A DNA stretch of 64,000 bases from positions 496,001 through 560,000 of the forward strand of contig JAEPRB010000001.1 of assembly GCA_016758965.1 (NCBI GenBank), written 5' to 3'. How positions within the stretch are numbered: the stretch's first letter is position 1; each line of letters starts with the position of its first letter. A model generated the notes under the pieces. That model did no database searches and had not been told where the DNA came from. It saw only the letters and a program-made list of their open reading frames with translations. The position numbers were made by a program, and so were the translations under genes. This DNA is from Circinella minor (lineage: Eukaryota; Mucoromycota; Mucoromycetes; Mucorales; Lichtheimiaceae). Positions 36,264 to 46,940 of this stretch are shown here, one piece after another.

Positions 36264-39200
36264 CAAGATATATATATGAATGGATTGGGAGTCTACAATA
36301 ACAACAAATTACTAAAAACAGAATTGTTTATGTCATGCTTTTACCAGGTTATCGCCAATTTTGTTTTATTGTTTGTTTTGTGTGTCATTTGTTCTATTGC
36401 CGCAAGTGTTGTATATTCAACACCAACATCTGCTGATTTCTTTGAAAGTAAAGATGCAGAAAGTGCTGTCATGGAAGGTTTCTTGATGTTCTGGTAAGCT
36501 ATATATATACCTAATATTTATTTTTTATTTTTATCATTGTTATTAAAAAACCCCCTTCCCAATGAATTTCATTATAGGACGACACTTGTTATATATCAAA
36601 ATATCATTCCCATTTCGTTGTATATATCTGTACAAATTGTGAAGACAGCTGCTGTAAGTTTTATTATTATTAATTCAAAAGAAATTAATTGAGGTAGTAC
36701 CAGTATATATAACATCTAATATATGGATATATTATGTAATGATTTATAGGCATATTTTATTCATACTGATATTGAAATGTACAACGAAAAACTCGATCAA
36801 CCATGTATACCCAAAACTTGGAATATATCCGATGACCTTGGTCAAATAGAATATATCTTTTCAGATAAGACAGGTACCTTGACACAAAACATTATGGAAT
36901 TTCGACGTTGTACTATAAATGGTGTCTCTTATGGTCTAGGCGAGACAGAAGCTTCCATTGGTGCCAAGAAGCGCGATAATCCAAATTTAGAAGAGAATAT
37001 CCAAATATCTGACGCCATGGATTTAAATAAGGCACGCCAGGAAATGTTACAAAAACAATCCCAGCTTTTCAATCATCGTTATGTAAATCCACGCTCTACT
37101 TTTGTTGACCCAAAGGTATATGATGACTTGGCCAACAATGAAGTTCAATCCCAAAGTTTAATTCACTTTTTCTCAGCATTGGCTTTGTGTCACACTGTCA
37201 TTCCCGAATTACCGGATCCAGATAACCCTTATGAAATTGTTTACAAGGCACAATCCCCGGATGAAGCAGCATTGGTCGCTACCGCTCGTGATGTTGGATT
37301 TACTTTTGTCGCTCGAGAAAAAGATACTGTGATTATGGATGCATTAGGTGAAATCCGTAATTTTACATTATTGAATGTATTAGAATTTAATTCAACAAGA
37401 AAAAGAATGAGTATCATTATGCGTTCTCAACAAGATGGAGGTATTGTATTGTTATGTAAAGGTGCTGACTCGGTTATATATGAACGATTGAAAAAAGATT
37501 TACCCGATGATGATGCCGGCAGAGAACAAAAACGTGTACGTGAAGAAACACAAGAACATCTTGGTATATTTGCCAACGAAGGTTTGCGTACTTTATGTAT
37601 TGCAAGTAGAATGTTATCCGAAAATGAATATGAGCAATGGGCTGAACGATACAAGGTTGCATCCAGTGCGATCCGAAATCGCGACGAGCAAATTGAATCT
37701 GTTTGTGAAGAAATTGAACAATCTCTCATGTTAATTGGCGGTACAGCTATTGAAGACAAATTACAAGAAGGAGTACCTGAAACCATTGGTGTATTAGCAC
37801 AAGCTGGTATCAAGATTTGGGTATTAACCGGTGATAAAATTGAAACAGCCATTAATATCGGATTTGCATGTAATTTATTGACCAAGGATATGCTGTTAAT
37901 TAGTATTAGTGGTCATGATGAGCATGATACCATGGAACAAATCAAAAAGGCACAAATTGAAGTTGGTGAAAAGTCAAAATATCAGAAATGTGCTTTAGTC
38001 ATTGATGGTGAGTCGCTTAAATATGCTTTGGAATCTCCTGTGAAAGAAGAATTATTAGCACTTGGTACCCAATGTATGGCCGTTATTTGTTGTCGTGTTA
38101 GTCCTATGCAAAAAGCCAAGGTGGTAAATTTGGTTAAGAAGGGATTAAAAGTAATGACCTTGGCAATTGGCGATGGTGCCAATGATGTCTCTATGATTCA
38201 AGAAGCCAATGTGGGTGTCGGTATTTCTGGTGAAGAAGGTCGACAAGCTGTTATGGCATCAGATTATGCTATTGCTCAGTTCCGTTACTTGAGCAAACTA
38301 CTTTTAGTACATGGACGATGGTCTTACTTGCGTACATCCGAAATGATTTTAACGTTTTTCTACAAGAATATCATGTGGACATTGGTTTTATTTTGGTATC
38401 AGCTTTTCTGCGGGTAAGTTCTTTTTATTTTATTTCGACCAATTGTTAAAGTGATAATCCTCAAGGCTAACAACAAAATAATTATAATTAGATTTTCGGG
38501 AACTATGATGTTTGATTATTCATACATTACGCTATATAATTTGGTGTTCACATCGTTACCATGTATCTTTGCAGGTAAAATAAAATTAGTTCTTGAATCG
38601 AAATACTATTTAATTTAAGACTCTATTGATCACTAATCCTCTTTATTAATGAATTCTATGATATATAGGTGTATTGGATCAAGATCTTGTTCAAAAATAT
38701 TCTTACAAATATCCACAACTTTATTTGATGGGAATCCGAGACGATAAATTCCATAAATCGCGATTTTATCTCACTGTGGTTGATGCTATTTACCAATCTG
38801 CCGTTTGTTTCGGTGTTCCGTACATGTTATTTATTGGTGGAAAATTCAGTCAACAAGGATATGACATGGAAGGTGTTTTTGAATTAGGTACATTTATTGC
38901 TGGTATCGCTGTGGTTGTTGCCAATGCATTGGTAGGATTTACCATTTTCAGTTGGACATGGGTTATGGTTGCGGTCATTGTATTGTCCTCGGCCACGTTC
39001 TTTGTTTGGACTGGTATTTATGCACAAGTCAACACATTCACCTTCTATGGTGAAGATATTCTTTTCCGTGAAGGTGCATTCTGGTTATGTCTTATTGTTA
39101 CCTTTGTCATTTGTATGTTACCACGTTACGCAACCAAGTATGTTTTACATATGGACAAACCATTTGATAATGACATTATTCGTGAAATTGTATTATGTGA

Positions 39201-40053
39201 TGCTGGCAAAGCTAGGTTTGGTGGGTCGAAACGAAAAACTCAAACATTTGGAGACGAAGAAGAAGTATTACCCATTACAATGCAGCGCACACGCAGTGAA
39301 AATACAATGTTTAAAACATACGAAGATGAAGATGACCTGTATCATCACGACGATAATGCATATGCACTTGGTGAAGCTAAGGTGAAACGAACACCATCCA
39401 AACGAACAGAAATCATGAACATGAGATCTGGAAAGCGTACATCATTCAATGGATTTGCCTTTTCATCCGATGATTCTTCACCATTTGATGAACTTCGACA
39501 AAAATCCATTTATCGTCACGAAAGTCTTTCATCCAAAGCAAGTTTGCGATTACGGGCACGTATGTCAACGGCTACACTATCTACAACATTGGAAAATGAT
39601 GAGAATGGTAATAACAAGGAGAAAGACTGGTTGCCCCTGAAAGGTTTCAAGTTACGAAGGTATGATACAGCACCGCCAACAGATCAACAAGAAAAGAAAT
39701 CATCAGGTCTTGGATGGAAAATGATGAAGGCCATGAAACAACGTCTTGCATCACATAAATCGCATGATTCCCTTGATCCTTTCAGGTCTCCAGGAAGTAG
39801 TTTAATGAATATATCACTATCTCAACAGCAACGTCAGCAATCATTTTCTTCAGAGCGACCTGACTCTTTTGATGATATTCAACTCTCATCACCACCACCT
39901 CATCAACAACAATATTCACAACAACAATATCAACCAGAGCGTCAACAAAATGATGTCGACCTTATTGATATTGATTCATCTCCACCGCCATCATCATTGC
40001 AAGAACAACAACAAAAACAACAACAGCATTTCCCACCTTCTTCATCTCCATAA
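34771..40053 (+). CDS. DNF1: P4-type ATPase, phospholipid flippase of the Dnf1/2 class
   Basis: Six exons (34771-36201, 36348-36493, 36578-36653, 36750-38413, 38492-38574, 38669-40053) join in phase to 1594 residues. Order: N-terminal PhoLip region (KIRTAKYTWYTFLPKNLMEQ), actuator DGET (about 326), the P4 hallmark PISL in exon 3 (IIPISLYISVQIVK), phosphorylation site DKTGTLTQN with D590, nucleotide-binding KGADSVIYERL, hinge GDGANDVSMIQEANVGVGIS, six C-terminal membrane spans, and a long Ser/Gln-rich cytosolic tail. TQNIMEFRRCTINGVSYG matches the Dnf1/2 type rather than Drs2. Such pumps move phosphatidylcholine or phosphatidylethanolamine to the cytosolic leaflet of plasma and endosomal membranes, usually with a Cdc50/Lem3 partner, which is not encoded here. 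A basic insert (KKKKKKHSS) and an acidic one enlarge the actuator region. Confidence 0.96.
36230..36261 (+). repeat. 32-base poly-T run in intron 1 of the P4-ATPase gene
   Basis: A homopolymer of about 32 T begins 28 bases after the donor and ends about 86 bases before the acceptor at 36347. Its length may be a sequencing artefact or a true slippage-prone tract. Confidence 0.85.
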
Positions 40054-40474
40054 ATATATATTTTTTTTAGACACAACAATTTTTACCATGTCCCCCTCCC
40101 CTTGTTTTTCTTTTCCCTTCTCATCGTACATTTTTTTCTTACTTACTTTTCATATAGTCTATTACCTTTTTTTTCCTGTTCATTTTTTTTTACCTTCTTT
40201 TTCCATGTTCTGTTCAGTTTGTACATTACTTTATAAAAAAAAACAAAAAAGAAAAAATTTAAAATTTTTTCTACTTCTTTTACAAAAAAAATGTACATTA
40301 TCATCATTATTTTAATTATAGATAAATTCAAAAACTACAAAAAAAAACACAAAAACGTGAAGAGATTTATATGAACATTAGTAAAAAAAAAAAGTTTGAG
40401 AGAGAAAATCATTTGTTGGTTGAATTGGATTTTATTGTTATCAATTTCAGGTATATCAAATTTTGATCTGTGTA
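40054..40474. other. 3' flank of the P4-ATPase gene
   Basis: T/C-rich downstream sequence then A-rich runs, consistent with a 3' UTR and polyadenylation region. Nothing else seen. Confidence 0.4.
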
Positions 40475-41002
40475 CAGAAGAGCCCCGTTAATTTCATATA
40501 CTTCATTCCTGGCTATTTTGTGAAATTAACGGTGTAATGAAATTATCGAGGCACCATGTTGGAAGCAAATACGGGTAAAAAGTTTGACAGAAAAAATTAA
40601 TAATAAATAAAGCAATATATATATAAGTGGCCGTGTAATATGGTTCATATTATATAGCAAGAGTAATCACTAAAGAAAAAGTATGTGAGGACCATAAATA
40701 CAATCAATGTTGGTACTGAAGTAGAGCTATCATAGTCCCTTTGGTTCTCAACTAGATTCGGACAGTTGCTGTCTTTGAAACAAGCTACTTTGTGTAGCTT
40801 CTTTATCGCAGAAAACTAATAAGAGCCTTTCTCAAGTCATGTGTTGGAAGATCGCTTAATTTCAAGCCTTCAAAATCATTGTGAAAGTGAAAATAAAGGG
40901 GATGTGAAAGTTGATACTATGTTTTGCAACTATTCCTGGCAAAAACCAGTAAATTAACGGGGGTTGAAATTAAACATGGATGAAATTAACGGGGCTTCTC
41001 TG
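40475..41002. mobile_element. Pogo/Tigger-type MITE
   Basis: A 528-bp element whose ends CAGAAGAGCCCCGTTAATTT and AAATTAACGGGGCTTCTCTG are inverted repeats over about 23 bp with one small difference (AGAAGAG versus AGAGAAG). TA flanks both ends. Near the ends the GTTAATTTCAT motif repeats internally in both orientations. It has no coding capacity. The end sequence is almost the same as the left end of the truncated transposase-bearing element at 44324. Confidence 0.8.
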
Positions 41003-41742
41003 TACGTACGTACGTAAAAGAAGTTACTCAAATACAGTATGTACAGCTGGAATAAGCTAGGTTACCAGCAAGAAGTGACAAAAATCCTTTCTCCTTGTCT
41101 CTATATATCATGCCGGGAAATTGAAGTTGAATATTTTATCTTCCATCTTGCTCCAGGAAAAACTTTCTTGAGGTTTTTATGAATCCCAATAACTACTAGC
41201 TTGATACAGTAACAAAATAAATAACCCCCCCCTATTTACTTTTATATATCATATACCAACGTTTTGAAATGTATAAAACAATGGCTGTTTTTCTTCTATA
41301 TACGTACTCATTTTTCTTTTATGTGCAAAAGAAAAAAAAACGCTGCTTATATATATAACTTACTTCTTGTCAAAGCACTTACGAAGAGTGATATTTCAAC
41401 TTGTTCAATCAACACTTAATGTTACCACGTGCTTTTACAAAATCGCAATTTCTTATAATATGGACGTGAGCCATCCTATTTTCACCGAATACATACACCG
41501 CCGCTCTTCTTATGCGAGAAGTTTCTTTAGTATCCTACAAAACAAAACAAAAAAAAAAGGAAAGAGGGTGGGAGGGCAGAAAGAATATGCAATAATGAAA
41601 ATCCGAACTTTTTTGTCCTGCCACCATACTTCCGTCTCTTGGTAACATTGGTTTTTTTTGTTTTTGGCCAATCACCATGACAACTCTACCTGAATATGCA
41701 CAAGGTTAGTTTGATAATAGTAACCAATTTAAATATAAAAAA
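41003..41742. other. Spacer between two MITEs
   Basis: Begins with TACGTACGTACGTA. No gene recognised. Confidence 0.4.
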
Positions 41743-42203
41743 GGGAATTGCTACGGACACCCCATATTTTGCTTACGGACACCCCACAAATAAACAGTTA
41801 TCAAATAAGTTCTTAGACCATATAAACTATAGTAACAGCGTTGTCAACACCAATAGCGCTTGTTTGACCGCTCATATGTAACATTAAAAGTATATATGAT
41901 TCCTTTTTTGTCTTGATTTCATAAGGCCTACAATTCTCATTTGTGTACATAAATGGATATAGTAAGAAACCATAAGAAATATTAATTGCTATTATAAAAA
42001 GTCGGGCTACGTAATAATATAAGTTTCATAAACATTTATAAGTCGTATAACGATAATAGCTGTATAGATAGTGTATAAATGGCTGGATACGATGTGATTA
42101 TATCAATTTGTTGTGTGCCCTTGAAAAAATATAAGAGTGGGGTGTCCGTAACAGCTGAAATTACCTAATATAGTATGTTTTTGGGGTGTCCGTAGCAATT
42201 CCC
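41743..42203. mobile_element. MITE with perfect 22-bp terminal inverted repeats
   Basis: Ends are exact complements: GGGAATTGCTACGGACACCC plus CA at 41743-41764 and its complement at 42182-42203. A second inward pair with TTACGGACACCCCAC sits at about 41772 and 42137. The flanks TATAAAAAA (41734-41742 and 42204-42212) could be a 9-bp target duplication, which would fit MULE-type elements; the A run makes the length uncertain and a TA duplication is also possible. 461 bp, no coding capacity. Confidence 0.85.
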
Positions 42204-42883
42204 TATAAAAAAAACTAATTTGTCAATAGTTTTTAGCAAGTACTTTGACAAAGAAAAGAGCGTGCCTTCTCTCAAAAGGTTTGATGCAGCAAACCCAGAT
42301 TACATTGTTCGTACAAGTTTCAAAGTTACCAAAATCGAACAGACATGGCAAAGTCCCTCTAAGAAGGCAGCAAAGGACTACGGTGTCATGGTAAAAGAAA
42401 AAGTTTGGTATTGTTGTTTTTTAAAAGTGCCTGACTAACGTTTTTTATATGGTGCATACATTTTAGAACCTAAATTCATTTTATTTTAACATCCGCTGTT
42501 ATGCTCAATTTTTATTGGTAGAATAGTTGAATAAGGAGGGGGGATCTCTTTTGGGATAAGGATACAGTGGTCAAAAAAAATTATAAGTATGTTTTTTTTC
42601 AGAGAAATATAGTACTGACATATGATGTCCATCCTCAATGTTTCAATTTGGACTTGATCATAGGACCTCTCCAGCCAAAATGATAAGCTACATCCCAACT
42701 TTAGAAGTTTATAAAAAAATATTTTCAGTTAAGATTACAAAAAGTAATCCATTAGTTCTATTTTAACAGCTATATCTTTTATTTCAATGGTTTATTTTGT
42801 GTTTTGGTCGCGTTTACGTTTATTTATAACTATTTCAAATTAAACAAAAAATCATTTAGGTTATAAAGTGTATGCACCATATG

Positions 42884-44290
42884 CAGTAAATCAGTGACGA
42901 TGAACCAGATTGGGATATAATTATTGAGAGAGTTTCTACAGTGCGTTTTATAGGTATACGCGTCAACAAAAGAAAAACGCGTTTTCCTTAGTAACTTTTG
43001 TGTATATTGTACAGTATCGATCTAATAATGAAACACCTCCACCCGCGCCTGTCTCAGCATCAAAAATTATCCAACGTTCTAAGACTTCCTCATCTCCCAA
43101 CAGCAACTCACACTCATACTCACCCACTTCAATTTCTAATGTTAGTAAGAGAAATATAGTAACAGTATCTATTCTTTCATGTTGCATATTCCAAACTAAT
43201 CTTAACTTTTGGTTTATTTTAGATACCACTTACTGACGTCCAAAAGCAAGCATTCCATGACAAATATCAATCGATGGATCGCTCAAAAATGTAGGAAGTT
43301 GAACCCGGCGTATTTGTTGAAGAAAAAATGTATGAATATGGATTGACGAAACTATATGAACAGTATGTTCATTATTGTATCTCTGCTGGGACTCATGGAT
43401 AAATAACAATAAAGCCAAATGAGAACTGCTTATATACTAATATGAATTTTTTGATGCTTAGTGTTGTACATTCTTTTATTTTAAACACATCAGATCCATG
43501 CTGGGCGAATGTCTTCACACAGTCCCGATTACACAAAATTAATAATGACTATGCGAAACGAATGGCTCCTGTTGAACCTCAATTAACAGCTTTTTATAAT
43601 AAATTCAAGAATATGGTACGTTAATTCGTTTTTATACTTAATAAAAAATTAACAATAATACATTTTGACAAATAATTTGTAGACGGACATTGAAGAGATG
43701 TAGAATATTGCTGAAAATCATTAGTTCGATCCTATTGCTGAATTCGATCTCGATTGGTCAAAACGATCTATTCTCGACATTTTATCATCATATCGTTGGG
43801 GCCATGTTTTTCGTGCTTCAGTATCAGGCGATGAAAGGGACTTTATAATGTTGGTTTGGCGATCTATGGACATGTGTTTTCAAAATTTAAGAATGGATTC
43901 CCTGAGGTAAGCACCGATTTAATTTAGTAGTGTTCTCTGGATTAAACGTGTTTTAATATTCAATCGAAATGATCAACAATCTGCTGCTGGCTCCACTAGA
44001 TGCAACGAAAATGGTGTAGCAGACGATGACTCAGTCAGACCAAAAGCTCTAGCTTTTTAAACCAGACATGATTTTAAGAAAGGGTCAATTAGAATATTGG
44101 TGCTGGTGAAAATGGATACGCAGACGAAGCAGGTGTGGGAACAAAAGAAATTGCGGAGAAGATGTTGAAATTACCGAAGACTCTTAAAGACATGGCTTTA
44201 CGATTAGCAAGTGCTGTTGATAATGAAGAGAAGAAAATCAGAAAAATCCAGGTTGTCGGTGTCATATATATACGTAGGCGAGCTCTCTTT
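42884..44290 (+). pseudogene. Divergent broken copy D of the multicopy family
   Basis: Plus-strand exon remnants: 42890-42953 (DDEPDWDIIIERVSTVRF), 43013-43140 (NETPPPAPVSASKIIQRSKT), 43224-43400 (PLTDVQKQAFHDKYQSMDRS, then a stop, VFVEEKMYEYGLTKLYEQYV), 43480-43615 (DPCWANVFTQSRLHKIN). Then 43680-43906 (DWSKRSILDILSSYRWGHVF, DFIMLVWRSMDMCF) and 44095-44250 (ENGYADEAGVGTKEIAEKML, KLPKTLKDMALRLA). The last part aligns with the minus-strand copies (SSDEYA.AEAGK, TKELIETRF, CPKTLRDMLAKL). Stops at three or more places make it a pseudogene. It shows what the N-terminal half of the family looks like. An isolated exon-like stretch at 42220-42388 (FDAANPDYIVRTSFKVTKIE) may or may not belong. Function unknown. 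Confidence 0.6.
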
Positions 44291-44323
44291 TGATGTGTTA
44301 TTTATATCATAAGATTTGATGTA

Positions 44324-44927
44324 CAGAGGATCCCCGTTAATTTCATAGGGCTATTTTCCATTTTTTTTTGTGAAAATACGTAGGGGTGTGTGAAAATAAA
44401 TGGATACTATGAAATTTTTTCATATATTAAATACTTCAGCTCATTACTGTATATCATTTTTTAATGTATCAAGATACATATTAATTAATAAATTATTTCT
44501 ATGTGCTTGTTATTAATGCATTTTTGTAACTATTTCTTTTTCTTATTTGAGCACATTTATACGTAACTTTTATTTATTTTTGAAAAAAAAAAAGCTATAT
44601 ATAGTCTTCCAAGAGCTTACAAAGATAATTTATTTTTTATACGTATAACTCCATTTTTTCATTTTTTTTCCACACTCTCTATATTTTTGCTCTACGTATA
44701 TATACTAAAACAGGATGAAAGTAACCAAATCGAACGTTGAACGATTGACAGCTGAACATTACAGTATTCGGGCTGAGAAGAAAAAACTTAGCCCACGAAC
44801 CATGACAAACTGATCAATAGCATTATGGGCTAAAAATGAATTCGACTTGTTAACGGTACCTGATATTAGTGCGATATCCAAAGGCTTAAAGAGGAAAAGC
44901 AAGAAAAAAATAAAAACATGCAAGTGA
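44324..44927 (+). mobile_element. Truncated pogo-type transposon with CENP-B HTH fragment
   Basis: The left end GTACAGAGGATCCCCGTTAA TTTCATAG (44321-44348) matches the terminal repeat of the MITE at 40475-41002. From 44715 the plus strand encodes 70 codons with KKLSPRTMTN, one stop in place of the usual Trp, then SIALWAKNEFDLLTVPDISA ISKGLKRK. This is the N-terminal helix-turn-helix of pogo/Tigger and CENP-B proteins, which binds the element ends. The rest of the transposase is missing; family copy A begins 30 bases further on. The right end is not seen. Confidence 0.7.
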
Positions 44928-44955
44928 CGTAATAAAAAAGCAATACGTAAGCCTC

Positions 44956-45560
44956 TTAAAAGAAGAAATTCAGATTATTATTATTATTATTATTGATAAA
45001 GGTAACTTTTATCAGGAAATTGATGCAAATACCTGAGATGAGAAAGCCTACTAATACCAGTTCATGTAGCTTTTCTGGCTGTCGTTCTCCGAGCTTTGCT
45101 AACATGTCACGCAGCGTCTTCGGGCAAATGAATCTCGTTTCAATTAATTCTTTCGTAGTATTTACATCAAGTTGTTTTCCTGCCTCTGCAGATGCATACT
45201 CGTCAGAACCGGAAGTAAACAACAAACCAACTGTTTTTCGACTCATAGCATCTTATCTGGAAATAGAACGCGATGCGTTCCTAGCTTGAGAAGACGCACC
45301 ACTTGTTTTTTCACCCCTAGTCATTATATCATATACCCAAGTTCTTAGTACCATAATTCAAACTTAATGAAGTCATAACAAGATCAAATTCCCCTTACCT
45401 TCGTACTTTGATTTTGATTGATCAAAGGTCTCTTGTACTGTTCGCCACATACGTGTTAATAAATCAGTTTCTGAGTGATCAGGAATTGGGAAATAGGCAG
45501 TGTAAAATAAATTCAAAGCCTTAATAAAAGGCCGATGTATTCAGCATAAATCGGGTTGGA
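44956..45560 (-). pseudogene. Family copy A, truncated
   Basis: Minus-strand exons: 45560-45417 (FIKALNLFYTAYFPIPDHSE), then after an intron with a GTACTAAG acceptor 45343-45032 (TWVYDIMTRGEKTSGASSQA, DEYASAEAGKQLDVNTTKEL, CPKTLRDMLAKLGERQPEKL). A TAA interrupts the second exon (SRSISR then stop, where copies B and C read SGE). A 12-base deletion removes part of LGRKVD. A TGA precedes FIKAL in the first exon. The final exon is absent; the pogo fragment lies there instead. Not functional. Confidence 0.75.
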
Positions 45561-45795
45561 CATATGTGGCTATATGGTAAAGAAAATAAAAGGCGAAGCG
45601 TGCTGTTCTGCGGATAACGATGATTTCAGATTTAATATTAGTAGTTGCGGGTTGGTAATTATGGTGGGAGATGTAATATAAGATGCTTGCTATTGTTGTT
45701 ATTGTTGCTGAGATTGAAAGGAAAGGAAAAATGATAATGAGAGTATTGCTTTTACGGATATGTATGAGTGTGGGATGAGCGTGTTAATTTTATGT

Positions 45796-46790
45796 TCAGG
45801 TGCTATTGTCACCTTCGTTGGTATTGCTGTTGTTGTTGTCAGTGCTACTGCTAGCTGATGATAATTTTCTTTTTTTCGAAGAATCGTGATTAATTTGATG
45901 AAATGAAGCTGGGATCGGAGATTTTTTGGTGGGGTTGGACATGGTTGGGATGAATAACTCTTCGTTATTCACTATGTTCATTGTTTTCTTCAAGTGCATC
46001 TTCATCCTCCACACGAGAGTAATGATTGCAATTAGTCGGACAACACATTTTTCAGGACTTTCCGGGAACGAAAGTGCCCCGAGTGTTTGCAAACGGCAAA
46101 CGGAGCCCTTCGGGCAAGGCATTAACAGAAACTTGATGCGTACTCCTATTAGAAGAAGAAATTCCAATTATTATTAATATTTACAAGGGTAACTTTTATC
46201 AGGAAATTGATGTAAATACCTGAGATGAGAAAGCCTACTAGAACCAGTTCATGTAGCTTTGCTGGCTGTCGTTCTCCGAGCTTTGCTAACATGTCACGAA
46301 GAGTTTTCGGGCAAATAAATCTCATTTCAATTAATTCTTTCGTACTGTTTAAATCTGGCTGTTTTCCTGCCTCTGCACATGCATACTCGTCAGAACTGGA
46401 TATAAACAACAAATCAACTTTTCTACCAAGTGTTTTTCGACTCATAGGATCTTCTCCAGAAATAGAACGCGATGCGTTCCTGGCTTGAGAAGACGCGCCA
46501 CTCGTTTTTTCACCCCTAGTCATTATATCATATACCCAAGTTCTTAGTACCATAATTCAAACTTAATGAAGTCATAACAAGATCAAATTCCCCTTACCCT
46601 CGTACTTTAAATTCTGATTTATCGAAGCATTCTTGTACGACACCCCACACACGTGTTAATAAATCAGTTTTTGAGTGATCTGTAACTGGACCTAAGTTGG
46701 ACCTAGGCTGGTCTGAAGTTGGCAAGTAATCTGTGTAAAATGAATTCAAAACCTTAATAAAAGGCTGATGTATTCACCACAGATCGGGTT
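45796..46790 (-). pseudogene. Family copy B
   Basis: Exons on the minus strand: about 46780-46601 (FIKVLNSFYTDYLPTSD), 46542-46220 and 46145-45796 (stop). The two last exons are open and join in phase: TWVYDIMTRGEKTSGASSQA, LGRKVDLLFISSSDEYACAE, AGKQPDLNSTKELIEMRFIC, PKTLRDMLAKLGERQPAKLH, LVLVGFLISG, then VRIKFLLMPCPKGSVCRLQT, SFPESPEKCVVRLIAIITLV. The end is basic and Asn/Ser-rich with SSKKRKLSS, nuclear-signal-like. The first exon has a TGA where copy C reads WMRMAFIK, so the 5' part is broken and the copy is probably dead or shortened. It is the best-preserved C-terminal half. A D...E-A-G-K spacing faintly recalls nuclease cores, but this is speculation. Confidence 0.65.
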
Positions 46791-46940
46791 GAGCATGGGT
46801 GCATATATGATAAGAAAAAATAAAAAGTGAAGAGTGCTGTTTGTGCATAACGATGATTTCAGATTTAATATTAGTAGTTGCGGGTTGGTAATTATGGTGA
46901 GTGAAGTAATATAACTATATCAAGACGTTTGAGATTGTTG

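Noticed and set aside
37427..37885. Long open frame on the minus strand opposite the P4-ATPase gene
   Set aside because: It is a shadow of a well-supported exon; the Cys/Ser-rich translation matches nothing and has no splice or start support.
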